Source of the DNA: Bacteroidales bacterium
GTDB lineage: Bacteria > Bacteroidota > Bacteroidia > Bacteroidales > VadinHA17
Direction: 5' to 3'
DNA length: 51,575 nt
NCBI GenBank assembly: GCA_024762655.1
Contig: JANTHB010000013.1
Coordinates: 1-51,575, forward strand
Shown here in pieces: positions 18,572-27,152 of this stretch; the stretch's first letter is position 1; every line of letters starts with the position of its first letter. The position numbers and the translations under genes are program-made. The notes below the pieces were generated by a model that searched no databases, had not been told where the DNA came from, and saw nothing but the letters and a program-made list of their open reading frames with translations.

Positions 18572-19848
18572 AAACATTTTTCTATATACTATTTGGTGTG
18601 CTTCTTTTGTGGGGAGACAATTTACTTTTGGCTCAGCAGATAAACTATGACGAGTCAAAAGTTCCCGCATACACCTTGCCGGATCCTCTGGTAATGGAGA
18701 ATGGAGTAAAAGTGACTACACCGGCACAATGGTGGAAACAACGGAGATCCGCGATTCTGAAAATCTTCGATGAGAATGTTTATGGCAAGGTGCCGGGAAA
18801 ATTACAACACATCACGTTCCGGGTCCGTGAAATTTCCCGGAAGGCCCTGGACGGCCTGGCCATACGTAAACAGGTTACGGTCCTGTTCACAGGGAATGAC
18901 AGTGGCCCTAAAATGGACCTGCTGATCTATATCCCGAACAGTTCAAAAAAACCATTACCCGCTTTTCTGGGTCTGAATTTCTACGGGAACCAGACCGTTT
19001 GCAAAGATACGGGTATTTTCCTTTGCCGGTCATGGGTCAGGAACAACCCGGACTTCGGTATATATGACCACCGGGCGACGGGAGCCTCGCGGGGTGTCCG
19101 GGCCTCCCGCTGGCCGGTAAAAAAGATCCTTGCAAGTGGTTACGCACTGGTAACAGCCTGTTATAACGATATCGACCCCGATTTCGATGACGGTTTTCAG
19201 AACGGGGTGCAACCCCTGTTCTATAAACCGGGACAACAAAGGCCGGCTCCTGACGAATGGGGGGCTATAGCTGCCTGGGCCTGGGGACTTAGTCGCGCTC
19301 TGGATTACCTCGAAACAGACCCTGACATAGACGCCGGGCGTGTTGCGGTAATGGGGCACTCTCGCCTGGGGAAAACAGCACTGTGGGCAGCTGCCGAAGA
19401 TCAGCGCTTTGCCATGGCAATTTCAAATATGTCAGGATGCGGAGGGGCAGCTCTTTCACGCCGGCAATACGGAGAAACCGTTGAAAGAATCAATACTTCT
19501 TTCCCGCATTGGTTCTGTGCCAATTTCAAAATGTACAATGATCATGAAGATGCTCTGCCGGTTGACCAGCATGAGTTGATTGCCCTGATAGCGCCACGCC
19601 CCGTTTATATCACCGCAGCCGTTGAAGACCGGTGGGCCGACCCGAAAGGAATGTTTCTGGCTGCCCGGTACGCAACACCCGTTTACAGGCTCCTGGGAAA
19701 AACAGGGCTGCCGGATCATGCGGAAATGATTCCGGGAAAACCTGTCATGGGGACCATCGGCTTCCACATACGCCCCGGCATGCACGACGTTACATCTTAT
19801 GACTGGCAGCAATTCCTGCTTTTTGCCAATAAATTTCTGAAAAAATAA
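18565..19848 (+). CDS. Glucuronoyl esterase-type hydrolase, carbohydrate esterase family 15
   Basis: CE15 enzymes cleave esters between 4-O-methyl-glucuronic acid on xylan and lignin alcohols. The protein has a signal peptide (ending LLLAQQ) and an alpha/beta-hydrolase fold with nucleophile Ser266 in GHSRLGKTALWAAA. Family hallmarks follow: SGCGGAALSRR, SFPHWFC, LPVDQHELIALIAPRPVY and WADPKG, with the catalytic His in GFHIRPGMHD. The ATG at 18565 (overlap with the reductase stop) is preferred over the TTG at 18553. The product is periplasmic or secreted. With the reductase it forms a two-gene unit; no xylanase or SusCD pair is nearby. Confidence 0.9.
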   Translation: MVKTFFYILFGVLLLWGDNLLLAQQINYDESKVPAYTLPDPLVMENGVKVTTPAQWWKQRRSAILKIFDENVYGKVPGKLQHITFRVREISRKALDGLAIRKQVTVLFTGNDSGPKMDLLIYIPNSSKKPLPAFLGLNFYGNQTVCKDTGIFLCRSWVRNNPDFGIYDHRATGASRGVRASRWPVKKILASGYALVTACYNDIDPDFDDGFQNGVQPLFYKPGQQRPAPDEWGAIAAWAWGLSRALDYLETDPDIDAGRVAVMGHSRLGKTALWAAAEDQRFAMAISNMSGCGGAALSRRQYGETVERINTSFPHWFCANFKMYNDHEDALPVDQHELIALIAPRPVYITAAVEDRWADPKGMFLAARYATPVYRLLGKTGLPDHAEMIPGKPVMGTIGFHIRPGMHDVTSYDWQQFLLFANKFLKK

Positions 19849-19891
19849 TACGGAATTCCCCGGGAAAGGTATAATCAATCCTGTTTCAGGT

Positions 19892-19899
19892 TATCTTTG
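19892..19899 (+). promoter_or_regulatory. -7 element for cinA
   Basis: TATCTTTG, exact consensus, 23 bases before the cinA ATG; the -33 box is not evident. Confidence 0.45.
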
Positions 19900-19922
19900 T
19901 CCTCCGTTAAAGCAACCTGAAT

Positions 19923-21179
19923 ATGGAAATAAAAACTGAAATCATAACCATCGGTGATGAGATACTCATCGGTCAGATCGTAGATACCAATTCGGCCTGG
20001 ATGGCAGAGAAACTGAATGATGCAGGGATCTCCGTTTATCAGATCACTACCATATCCGACAACCGGGAGCATATCCTGAAAACAGTTCAGGCTGCACTGG
20101 ACCGTGTGGATATTGTTCTGATGACCGGTGGCCTGGGGCCTACCAGCGATGATATTACAAAAAAAACACTGGCTGAATTTTTTCATTCTGAGCTGGTTCT
20201 CAACGACAAGGTACTGGCCTCGGTCCGCAAAAGGCTGGAAGAAAGAAATATCCGGTTAAATGACCTGATCAGGGGACAGGCTTATGTTCCGGATAAATGC
20301 CAGGCCTTTGTCAACGAGTGGGGAACCGCCCCGGGGATGTGGTTCGAAACCAACGGTAAAGTCCTGGTTTCCATGCCGGGTGTGCCGGTAGAGATGAAAG
20401 GAATCATGGTGAAGTATGTAATCCCCGGCCTAAAGGATAAGTACAGGTTACCTGCTATATTACACAGGACATTACTTACTTATGGAACCTTTGAGGCTCA
20501 TCTTGCAGGACTGCTGGAAGACTTTGAAAAGAACCTGCCTTCTAATGTGAAACTGGCTTACCTGCCTTCAGCCGGCAGGGTACGGCTTCGCCTGACAGCA
20601 AAGGGCGATAATCGCGAAGAGCTGACATTATTACTGGATCGCCTGGAAAAAGAAATGATGGAACGCGTCGGGGAGTATGTGTACGGAAAAAACGAAGACA
20701 CCCTGGAACAGATCATCGGAGAACTTCTTCGAAAAAATGGAAAAACCCTTTCTACAGCAGAAAGTTGTACGGGAGGCATGGTATCCCATCTGATCACTAA
20801 GGTACCGGGAGCGTCGGATTACTACAAAGGATCGGTGGTCTCTTATGCCAATGAGGTTAAGACCGGGGAGTTGGGTGTACCGGAAAAAGAGATCATCACC
20901 CACGGGGCCGTGAGCCGCGAGGTGGTGGAACAAATGGCCGAAGGGGTCAGTACCCGGCTCAAAACGGATTATGCGATCGCTATTTCCGGCATTGCCGGCC
21001 CCACAGGCGGCACCCCTGAAAAACCGGTGGGCACTGTCTGGATCTCTGTAAAAGCACCGGAAAAAACAGTTGCCCAAAAATTTATTTTCGGCTTTACCCG
21101 CATGGAAAATATTACCCGGGCAGCCTATACATCACTGAATATGTTAAGAAAAGTACTGCTGAATGAATCTTTTCATTAA
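19923..21179 (+). CDS. cinA: CinA family protein (ADP-ribose pyrophosphatase / NMN amidohydrolase type)
   Basis: 418 residues with two domains. The N-terminal MoaB/MogA-like domain (ITIGDEILIGQIVDTNSAWMA ... TGGLGPTSDDITK) is the CinA nucleotide-binding unit. The C-terminal PncC-like domain (from about residue 255) contains LSTAESCTGGMVSHLITKVPG and ISGIAGPTGGTPEKPVGTVW, the nicotinamide-mononucleotide deamidase signature. The length fits the full two-domain form. It probably recycles NAD by-products in the cytoplasm; the old competence-related name should not be read as function here. It is followed by the ribosomal-protein operon, which has its own promoter. Confidence 0.95.
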   Translation: MEIKTEIITIGDEILIGQIVDTNSAWMAEKLNDAGISVYQITTISDNREHILKTVQAALDRVDIVLMTGGLGPTSDDITKKTLAEFFHSELVLNDKVLASVRKRLEERNIRLNDLIRGQAYVPDKCQAFVNEWGTAPGMWFETNGKVLVSMPGVPVEMKGIMVKYVIPGLKDKYRLPAILHRTLLTYGTFEAHLAGLLEDFEKNLPSNVKLAYLPSAGRVRLRLTAKGDNREELTLLLDRLEKEMMERVGEYVYGKNEDTLEQIIGELLRKNGKTLSTAESCTGGMVSHLITKVPGASDYYKGSVVSYANEVKTGELGVPEKEIITHGAVSREVVEQMAEGVSTRLKTDYAIAISGIAGPTGGTPEKPVGTVWISVKAPEKTVAQKFIFGFTRMENITRAAYTSLNMLRKVLLNESFH

Positions 21180-21194
21180 AATCTTTCTCTTTTA

Positions 21195-21226
21195 TTTGAT
21201 TTTTTCAGGAAATTTACCGTATTTTG
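21195..21226 (+). promoter_or_regulatory. Promoter of the rpmB-rpmG-DUF4295 operon
   Basis: TTTG at 21195-21198, 21 bases, TATTTTG at 21220-21226 (one base shorter than TAnnTTTG), about 42 bases before the rpmB start. Confidence 0.5.
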
Positions 21227-21267
21227 CGCTCACTTTTAAAACGCATTAAATTTCAACACCGAGAAAG

Positions 21268-21510
21268 ATGTCGAGAGTTTGTCAAATAACAGGGAAAAAG
21301 GTGGTTTCGGGAAACAATGTTTCACACTCAAAACGCAGGACCAGAAGAAAGTTCTATCCCAATCTTTTTGTTAAAAAATTCTACCTTGAAGAAGAAGACC
21401 GGTGGATCACCCTGAAGGTGTCTGCTGCCGGACTGCGCACAATCAACAAAAAAGGACTGGGTCCTGCATTGCGGGAAGCCAAAGAAAAAGGTTATATTGA
21501 AACGTATTAA
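21268..21510 (+). CDS. rpmB: 50S ribosomal protein bL28
   Basis: 80 residues, basic, beginning [20 protein letters not shown], the L28 signature. Only one Cys is present, so this is the zinc-independent form. It is first gene of a three-gene ribosomal unit with rpmG 11 bases downstream. Confidence 0.97.
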   Translation: MSRVCQITGKKVVSGNNVSHSKRRTRRKFYPNLFVKKFYLEEEDRWITLKVSAAGLRTINKKGLGPALREAKEKGYIETY

Positions 21511-21521
21511 TTGATAAGATC

Positions 21522-21704
21522 ATGGCTAGGAAAGGAAACAGAATACAGGTGATCCTGGAATGTACCGAACACAAAGAAAGCGGTATGCCCGGGACTTCAC
21601 GGTATATCACAACCAAGAACCGGAAAAATACTCCGGAAAGACTCGAACTGAAAAAGTATAATCCTATTTTGAAACGCTATACCCTTCACCGGGAGATAAA
21701 ATAA
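21522..21704 (+). CDS. rpmG: 50S ribosomal protein bL33
   Basis: 60 residues. Typical L33 sequence (ILECTEHK ... [23 protein letters not shown]). It contains one Cys and lacks the paired CxxC motifs, so it is the zinc-free variant. It is followed after 7 bases by the DUF4295 gene. Confidence 0.97.
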   Translation: MARKGNRIQVILECTEHKESGMPGTSRYITTKNRKNTPERLELKKYNPILKRYTLHREIK

Positions 21705-21711
21705 CACGATC

Positions 21712-21867
21712 ATGGCAAAAAAAGTTGTTGCGACACTGAAAACAGGAGAAGGCCGTTCTTATACCAAAGCCATACGCTTTGTAAAATCCCCGAAAACAGG
21801 CGCCTATACCTTTCGCGAAGAAATCATTAACAAAGAACATGTGAAAGATTTCTTCTCTAAAAAATAA
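21712..21867 (+). CDS. DUF4295 small basic protein
   Basis: A 51-residue basic protein starting MAKKVVATLKTGEG and ending KEHVKDFFSKK. It is the small protein conserved directly after L28 and L33 in Bacteroidota (DUF4295) and is assumed to be ribosome-associated because of this constant position and its composition; that role is inference. It has no membrane segment. A terminator follows 18 bases after the stop. Confidence 0.9.
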   Translation: MAKKVVATLKTGEGRSYTKAIRFVKSPKTGAYTFREEIINKEHVKDFFSKK

Positions 21868-21884
21868 GACATTATACTCGTTTA

Positions 21885-21919
21885 TAAAAAGCTTCCTTCC
21901 CAAGAGGAGGCTTTTTTTA
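21885..21919 (+). terminator. Rho-independent terminator of the ribosomal operon
   Basis: AAAAAGCTTCCT, short loop, AGGAGGCTTTTT with T-run: a stem closed by one G-T pair after the DUF4295 gene. Confidence 0.85.
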
Positions 21920-21975
21920 TATGGTATCAACCTATTTTATACCGGGATGCACGGTCGTGCATCTGTACAAATTAT

Positions 21976-21983
21976 TATCTTCG
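21976..21983 (+). promoter_or_regulatory. Possible -7 element for ftsY
   Basis: TATCTTCG, one mismatch to TAnnTTTG, 22 bases before the ftsY ATG; no clear -33 box. Confidence 0.3.
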
Positions 21984-22005
21984 CAGAATAAATACCGGAT
22001 CAGAC

Positions 22006-23004
22006 ATGGGACTGTTTTCAAAAAAGAAGGAGGAAAAGGAGATACGCACTCCAGGGGCGGAAGAATCTGCCCCAAAGAGCCTGGACAAAGGTCTTGAAAA
22101 AACCAAAGAAAGTGTTTTAAAGAAACTGTCCAGGGCGGTTGCCGGCAAATCCAAAGTAGATGACGAAGTATTGGATAACCTGGAAGAAATCCTAATTACT
22201 TCAGATGTGGGGGTGGATACGACCCTTCAGATTATTGAACGGATCGAAAAACGGGTGTCCCGTGATAAATATCTCGGAACCGCCGAGCTGAACCGTATTT
22301 TACGGGAAGAGATCGCCGCTCTGCTCGCCGAACAGCCGGCTGCCGAGGGTACAGGCTTCAGCCTTGAAGAATTGCCTCGTCCATATGTAATTATGGTTGT
22401 AGGAGTGAACGGGGTGGGGAAGACCACCACCATTGCCAAACTGGCTTATCAGTATAAGAAAAAAGGATATCAGGTTATGCTGGGCGCTGCCGATACATTC
22501 CGTGCCGCTGCCATAGATCAGCTTCAGGTATGGGCCGACAGGGTGGATGTGCCTTTGATAAAACAGCAGATGGGCTCTGACCCTGCCTCCGTGGTATTCG
22601 ACACGCTGCAGGCCGCCAAAGCCCGCCAGGCGGATGTGGTAATCATAGATACCGCCGGCCGCCTGCACAACAAGGTAAACCTGATGAATGAACTGGGGAA
22701 AATAAAACGGGTTATGCAGAAAGTAATCCCCGAAGCACCGCACGAAATATTGCTGGTACTGGATGGTTCTACCGGCCAGAATGCCTTTGAACAGGCCCGT
22801 CAGTTTACCGAAGTGACACAGGTGAACGCCATCACCGTCACCAAACTGGACGGTACTGCCAAAGGCGGAGTTGTCATCGGCGTATCGGGACAGTTTCACA
22901 TCCCTGTTAAATACATCGGTATTGGCGAAGGAATGGAAGACCTGCGTCCTTTCGACAAGGATGAATTTGTGGCCTCTCTTTTCCCTTCCAACCCGCCCCA
23001 ATAA
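22006..23004 (+). CDS. ftsY: Signal recognition particle receptor FtsY
   Basis: SRP receptor GTPase that delivers ribosome-nascent-chain complexes to the translocon. 332 residues: a short charged N-terminal region (compact compared with the long A domain of E. coli), then the N domain and the G domain with GVNGVGKTTTIAKLA (P-loop), DTFRAAA, DTAGRL, TKLDGTAKGG and GIGEGMEDLRPFD. It has no transmembrane helix and associates peripherally. rimO starts seven bases after the stop, so the two are co-transcribed. Confidence 0.97.
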   Translation: MGLFSKKKEEKEIRTPGAEESAPKSLDKGLEKTKESVLKKLSRAVAGKSKVDDEVLDNLEEILITSDVGVDTTLQIIERIEKRVSRDKYLGTAELNRILREEIAALLAEQPAAEGTGFSLEELPRPYVIMVVGVNGVGKTTTIAKLAYQYKKKGYQVMLGAADTFRAAAIDQLQVWADRVDVPLIKQQMGSDPASVVFDTLQAAKARQADVVIIDTAGRLHNKVNLMNELGKIKRVMQKVIPEAPHEILLVLDGSTGQNAFEQARQFTEVTQVNAITVTKLDGTAKGGVVIGVSGQFHIPVKYIGIGEGMEDLRPFDKDEFVASLFPSNPPQ

Positions 23005-23010
23005 CTCCAC

Positions 23011-24333
23011 ATGCCTGTTCCGCAAAATAAAAAAGTTTCCGTCATCACCCTAGGGTGTTCTAAAAACACCGTTGATTCGGAAGTTCTATTGCGTCAACTT
23101 CAGGAAAGCGGTCTGCAAACCGGTCATGACCCGCATACTTTCGACGGCGGCACAGTAATCATTAATACCTGCGGGTTTATCCGCGATGCCCAGGAAGAAT
23201 CCATTGATATGATCCTGACTTTTGCAGAAGCCCGCAAAAAGGGTATCATTGACCAACTGATCGTAATGGGATGCCTTTCACAAAGATACCGGGAAGAACT
23301 GAAGACCAGTATTCCGGAGGTAGATTATTTTTTCGGGGTGCATGATCTGAAAGAAATCGTGGAGACAGCCGGAGGAAGGTTTTACCCGGATTTGCTGACA
23401 CATCGTTCTCTGACCACCCCCTCACATTATGCTTACTTAAAGGTTTCGGAGGGATGCGATCGCACCTGCGCTTTCTGCAGCATACCGGCCATACGGGGGC
23501 CCCATATCTCCAAACCCGTAGAGGATATCCTGGCCGAAGCGGGCCTGCTTGCCTCCAGAGGGGTCAGGGAGATTATGCTGATTGCCCAGGACCTCACTTT
23601 ATATGGCAGGGATCTTTACGGAAAACAGAGACTGCCTGAAGTTCTGGAAAAGCTTTCGGAGATTCGTGGACTCGAATGGATCCGGCTACATTATGCCTAT
23701 CCGTCCTCTTTTCCCTGGAAGATCATCCCCCTGATGAAAGAGAAGAAAAACATCTGCCATTACCTGGACATCCCTTTTCAGCATATCTCCGATCCTGTCC
23801 TGAAAAAAATGCGCCGGGGACATACGGAAAAACAGATCCGAACAATGATTGAACGCCTGCGAAAGGAAATCCCGGACCTGGCCCTGCGTACTACCTTCCT
23901 GGTCGGTCATCCCGGCGAAACGGAAAAAGATTTTCATAAACTGATTGATTTTATCCGGGAAAGCCGCTTTGACAGACTGGGCGTTTTTCCATATTCCCAT
24001 GAAGAGGGTACCTATGCCGGCATACATTATAAAGATGAGATCCCGGAAAAAGAAAAAATGAAACGCGTAGAAGAGGTTATGAACCTGCAGGAAGAGATCG
24101 CTACCCGGATGAACGGGGAAAAAGTGGGAAAGACCTTCAAGGTATTGATAGATTACCGCGAAAAGGACTTCTGGGTAGGCCGCACCCAGTACGACTCTCC
24201 CGAGGTGGATCAGGAAGTCTTGATCCCTGTAAGGGAAAACACAAAAATAAAACCCGGGCAATTTTATTCCGTAAATATCACCCGGGTTGAAAACTTTGAT
24301 CTGGTCGGCAAACCAGAGAAACAGCATGCTTAA
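23011..24333 (+). CDS. rimO: Ribosomal protein S12 methylthiotransferase RimO
   Basis: Radical SAM enzyme adding a methylthio group to an Asp of ribosomal protein S12. The N-terminal UPF0004 domain supplies the auxiliary cluster cysteines (VITLGCSKNTVDSE, INTCGFI, VMGCLSQRY). The radical SAM triad is Cys149-x3-Cys153-x2-Cys156 (CDRTCAFC). A TRAM domain ends the protein. 440 residues is normal. SKNTVDSE and SIPAIRGPH distinguish RimO from MiaB. Its stop shares the palindrome TTAA with the stop of the convergent clpC gene. Confidence 0.96.
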   Translation: MPVPQNKKVSVITLGCSKNTVDSEVLLRQLQESGLQTGHDPHTFDGGTVIINTCGFIRDAQEESIDMILTFAEARKKGIIDQLIVMGCLSQRYREELKTSIPEVDYFFGVHDLKEIVETAGGRFYPDLLTHRSLTTPSHYAYLKVSEGCDRTCAFCSIPAIRGPHISKPVEDILAEAGLLASRGVREIMLIAQDLTLYGRDLYGKQRLPEVLEKLSEIRGLEWIRLHYAYPSSFPWKIIPLMKEKKNICHYLDIPFQHISDPVLKKMRRGHTEKQIRTMIERLRKEIPDLALRTTFLVGHPGETEKDFHKLIDFIRESRFDRLGVFPYSHEEGTYAGIHYKDEIPEKEKMKRVEEVMNLQEEIATRMNGEKVGKTFKVLIDYREKDFWVGRTQYDSPEVDQEVLIPVRENTKIKPGQFYSVNITRVENFDLVGKPEKQHA

Positions 24334-26888
24334 GTTACGCCGCCGGTTTCTTCTTTCGTAGATGCTTTTTTGTCTTCTTTGGGTTTTGTGACTTTAATGG
24401 TAATCTGCTCTTTTTTGCTGTCATAACCCACCGAGATGACATCCCCCTCCTTGATATCCGACTTAATGATGGTCTCGGCCATCGGGTCTTCCAGGTATTT
24501 CTGGATGGCCCGTTTCAACGGACGGGCACCATATTGAATGTCATACCCTTTCTCGGCGATAAAGTTCTTCGCTGCCGGAGAGATTTTAAATTTATATCCG
24601 AGATTATCGATCCGCTCATACAATCCTTCCAGCTCAATATCAATGATCTTCAGGATATCATCCCTGTCAAGCGAGTTGAACATCACGACATCATCCACAC
24701 GGTTCAGGAATTCAGGAGCGAAAGTTTTTTTCAGTGCTTTCTGAATCACGCTTCTTGCATGTGCATCCCGGCTCTCTTTCTTGGCAGAAGTGGTAAATCC
24801 CACGCCCTGACCGAATTCTTTCAGCTCACGGGTACCGATATTAGAGGTCATGATCACGATGGTATTCCGGAAATCCACACGGCGTCCCAGGCTGTCGGTA
24901 AGTTGCCCTTCGTCGAGCACCTGCAGCAAGATATGATACACATCCGGATGGGCTTTTTCAATCTCATCCAGTAACACAACCGAGTAAGGTCTTCTTCTGA
25001 CTTTTTCCGTCAACTGACCCCCTTCTTCATAACCCACATATCCGGGAGGGGCCCCCACGAGACGGGAGACGGAAAATTTCTCCATATACTCGCTCATGTC
25101 TATGCGGATCAGGTTTTCCACGCTGTCGAAGAGATACTGGGCCAGTACTTTGGCCAGTTGTGTTTTCCCCACGCCGGTGGGTCCCAGGAAGATAAAAGTG
25201 CCGATCGGTTTATTGGGATCTTTCAATCCGGCCCGGTTCCGCTGAATGGATTTCACCACTTTTCCTACTGCTTCATCCTGTCCGATGATCTTCTCTTTCA
25301 GTTCCTCCTGCATTTTCAACAAGCGCATTCCTTCGGCCTGGGCAATCCGCTGTACGGGCACACCTGTCATCATGGCAACCACTTCGGCCACTTTTTCTTC
25401 ATCCACGATTTCACGGTTTTTCGACAGCTCTTTTTCCCACTTGTCTTTTTCCACCTCCAGTTGGTCCAGTAACATTTTTTCCTGGTCTCTGTATTTGGCC
25501 GCCCGCTCAAAGTTCTGATTTTTAACAGCCAGCACCTTCTCTTTCTTGGTTTGCTCCAGTTCTTTCTCAATCTGCACAATACGGTCGGGCACCACGATGT
25601 TGGTAATATGCACCCTCGAACCGGCTTCGTCCAGAGCATCAATCGCCTTGTCGGGCAGGTGTCTGTCGGTGATGTATCTGTTGGTCAGTTTCACACAGGC
25701 TTCCAGGGCTTCATCGGTATAGATCACATTGTGATGATCTTCATATCTCTCCTTGATATTGCGGAGGATATGCATGGTTTCTTCCATTGTGGTAGGTTCC
25801 ACCATCACTTTCTGGAACCGTCTCTCCAGGGCACCGTCTTTTTCGATATGCTGGCGGTATTCATCCAGGGTAGTAGCGCCGATACACTGTATATCTCCGC
25901 GTGCCAGCGCCGGTTTCAGCATATTGGCCGCATCCAGCGAACCGGTAGCTCCACCGGCACCTACGATGGTATGTATCTCGTCAATGAACAATATGATATC
26001 GGAATTTTTGGACAGCTCATTCAGGATGGCTTTCATACGCTCCTCAAACTGACCGCGATATTTTGTGCCGGCCACGATGGATGCCAGATCGAGGGTGACC
26101 ACACGCTTATCAAATAATACGCGGGACACCTTCCGCTGGACGATCCTCAGGGCCAGGCCTTCCACAATCGCCGATTTCCCGACACCGGGTTCCCCGATCA
26201 GAATGGGATTATTTTTTTTCCTGCGGCTTAAGATCTGTGCCAGGCGTTCTATCTCTTTGTCCCGGCCTACGATCGGGTCAAGACGGTCTTCTTCGGCAGC
26301 CCGTGTCAGGTCGATACCGAAATTATCAAGCACCGGCGTTTCCGAGGTGCTTTTCGGGGAGGAGGAGGAGGGAGCTCCGCCTTTACTGCCCCTGAAGCCT
26401 TTCGATTCTTCTTCCTCTTCTTCTTCGCCGGGAAAATCAGCCGATGCCTCCGCCTGATTGTCCAGGATCTCATCCCGCACCAGCTCGTAATCAACATTCA
26501 GGTCATGAAGCTTTACCGTCACCAGTGAAGTCTCATCCTTTAATATGGCCAGCAACAAATGTCCGGTGTCAATCACGTCGTTCTTAAGTGCTCTGGCTTC
26601 AAGATATACCAGTTTCAATACACGTTCCGAAGAACGTAACAGCGGGATATTGTCGGCCGTGCTGATTTCCAGTGGACGGTCATTGCGAAGACTGCCCTCT
26701 ATGGCTTTTTTCAGGTCGAAAAGATCAACCCCCAAAGCCAGCAGCACATCCACAGCCAAACCTTCTCCGTCGCGTAAAATCCCTAAAAACAAATGTTCCG
26801 TACCGATATAGGCATTTCCCAGACGGATGGCTTCCTCTTTGCTGTAATTCAGCACATCCTTTATCCTTTGTGAAAATTTTCCTTCCAT
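24330..26888 (-). CDS. clpC: AAA+ chaperone / protease regulatory subunit ClpC
   Basis: 852 residues. The N-terminal Clp_N repeat domain ([17 protein letters not shown] ... [10 protein letters not shown]) is followed by an acidic and Ser-rich linker (residues ~155-180). Two AAA+ modules follow, with Walker A lysines Lys238 (GEPGVGKSA) and Lys575 (GPTGVGKTQ), and a UVR-type coiled segment lies between them, which marks ClpC rather than ClpB. It unfolds substrates for ClpP in the cytoplasm. It is transcribed from a promoter divergent to gyrA. No ctsR or mcsAB genes are nearby, unlike in Firmicutes. Confidence 0.96.
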   Translation of the reverse strand: MEGKFSQRIKDVLNYSKEEAIRLGNAYIGTEHLFLGILRDGEGLAVDVLLALGVDLFDLKKAIEGSLRNDRPLEISTADNIPLLRSSERVLKLVYLEARALKNDVIDTGHLLLAILKDETSLVTVKLHDLNVDYELVRDEILDNQAEASADFPGEEEEEEESKGFRGSKGGAPSSSSPKSTSETPVLDNFGIDLTRAAEEDRLDPIVGRDKEIERLAQILSRRKKNNPILIGEPGVGKSAIVEGLALRIVQRKVSRVLFDKRVVTLDLASIVAGTKYRGQFEERMKAILNELSKNSDIILFIDEIHTIVGAGGATGSLDAANMLKPALARGDIQCIGATTLDEYRQHIEKDGALERRFQKVMVEPTTMEETMHILRNIKERYEDHHNVIYTDEALEACVKLTNRYITDRHLPDKAIDALDEAGSRVHITNIVVPDRIVQIEKELEQTKKEKVLAVKNQNFERAAKYRDQEKMLLDQLEVEKDKWEKELSKNREIVDEEKVAEVVAMMTGVPVQRIAQAEGMRLLKMQEELKEKIIGQDEAVGKVVKSIQRNRAGLKDPNKPIGTFIFLGPTGVGKTQLAKVLAQYLFDSVENLIRIDMSEYMEKFSVSRLVGAPPGYVGYEEGGQLTEKVRRRPYSVVLLDEIEKAHPDVYHILLQVLDEGQLTDSLGRRVDFRNTIVIMTSNIGTRELKEFGQGVGFTTSAKKESRDAHARSVIQKALKKTFAPEFLNRVDDVVMFNSLDRDDILKIIDIELEGLYERIDNLGYKFKISPAAKNFIAEKGYDIQYGARPLKRAIQKYLEDPMAETIIKSDIKEGDVISVGYDSKKEQITIKVTKPKEDKKASTKEETGGVT

Positions 26889-26960
26889 AACAATAATCTC
26901 CTTATTACCTCATTTTTAAGATCAACAATTCATTGATCCTTTTCTCCTTCTTCCTTCTAT

Positions 26961-26968
26961 CAAAGATA
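26961..26968 (-). promoter_or_regulatory. -7 element for clpC
   Basis: The minus strand reads TATCTTTG, exact consensus, about 73 bases before the clpC ATG. No heat-shock operator (CIRCE) is seen in the leader. Confidence 0.45.
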
Positions 26969-27103
26969 AAAAAAATAAACGTAAACGTTGAAATAACAAA
27001 CTACAAATATAATCAAAAAAGTACTTTTTTATGCAATCCTTTATAAACAGTTTTTTGTTTATAAATCTATCTCTTAAAAGACTTTTATTCCATATTATTT
27101 CAC

Positions 27104-27111
27104 TATTTTCG
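27104..27111 (+). promoter_or_regulatory. Possible -7 element for gyrA
   Basis: TATTTTCG, one mismatch to TAnnTTTG, about 42 bases before the gyrA ATG; the surrounding 100 bases are very AT-rich. Confidence 0.35.
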
Positions 27112-27152
27112 TGCGTTCAAAATCAATTAACCGGGAAAGATTAACAATAAGT

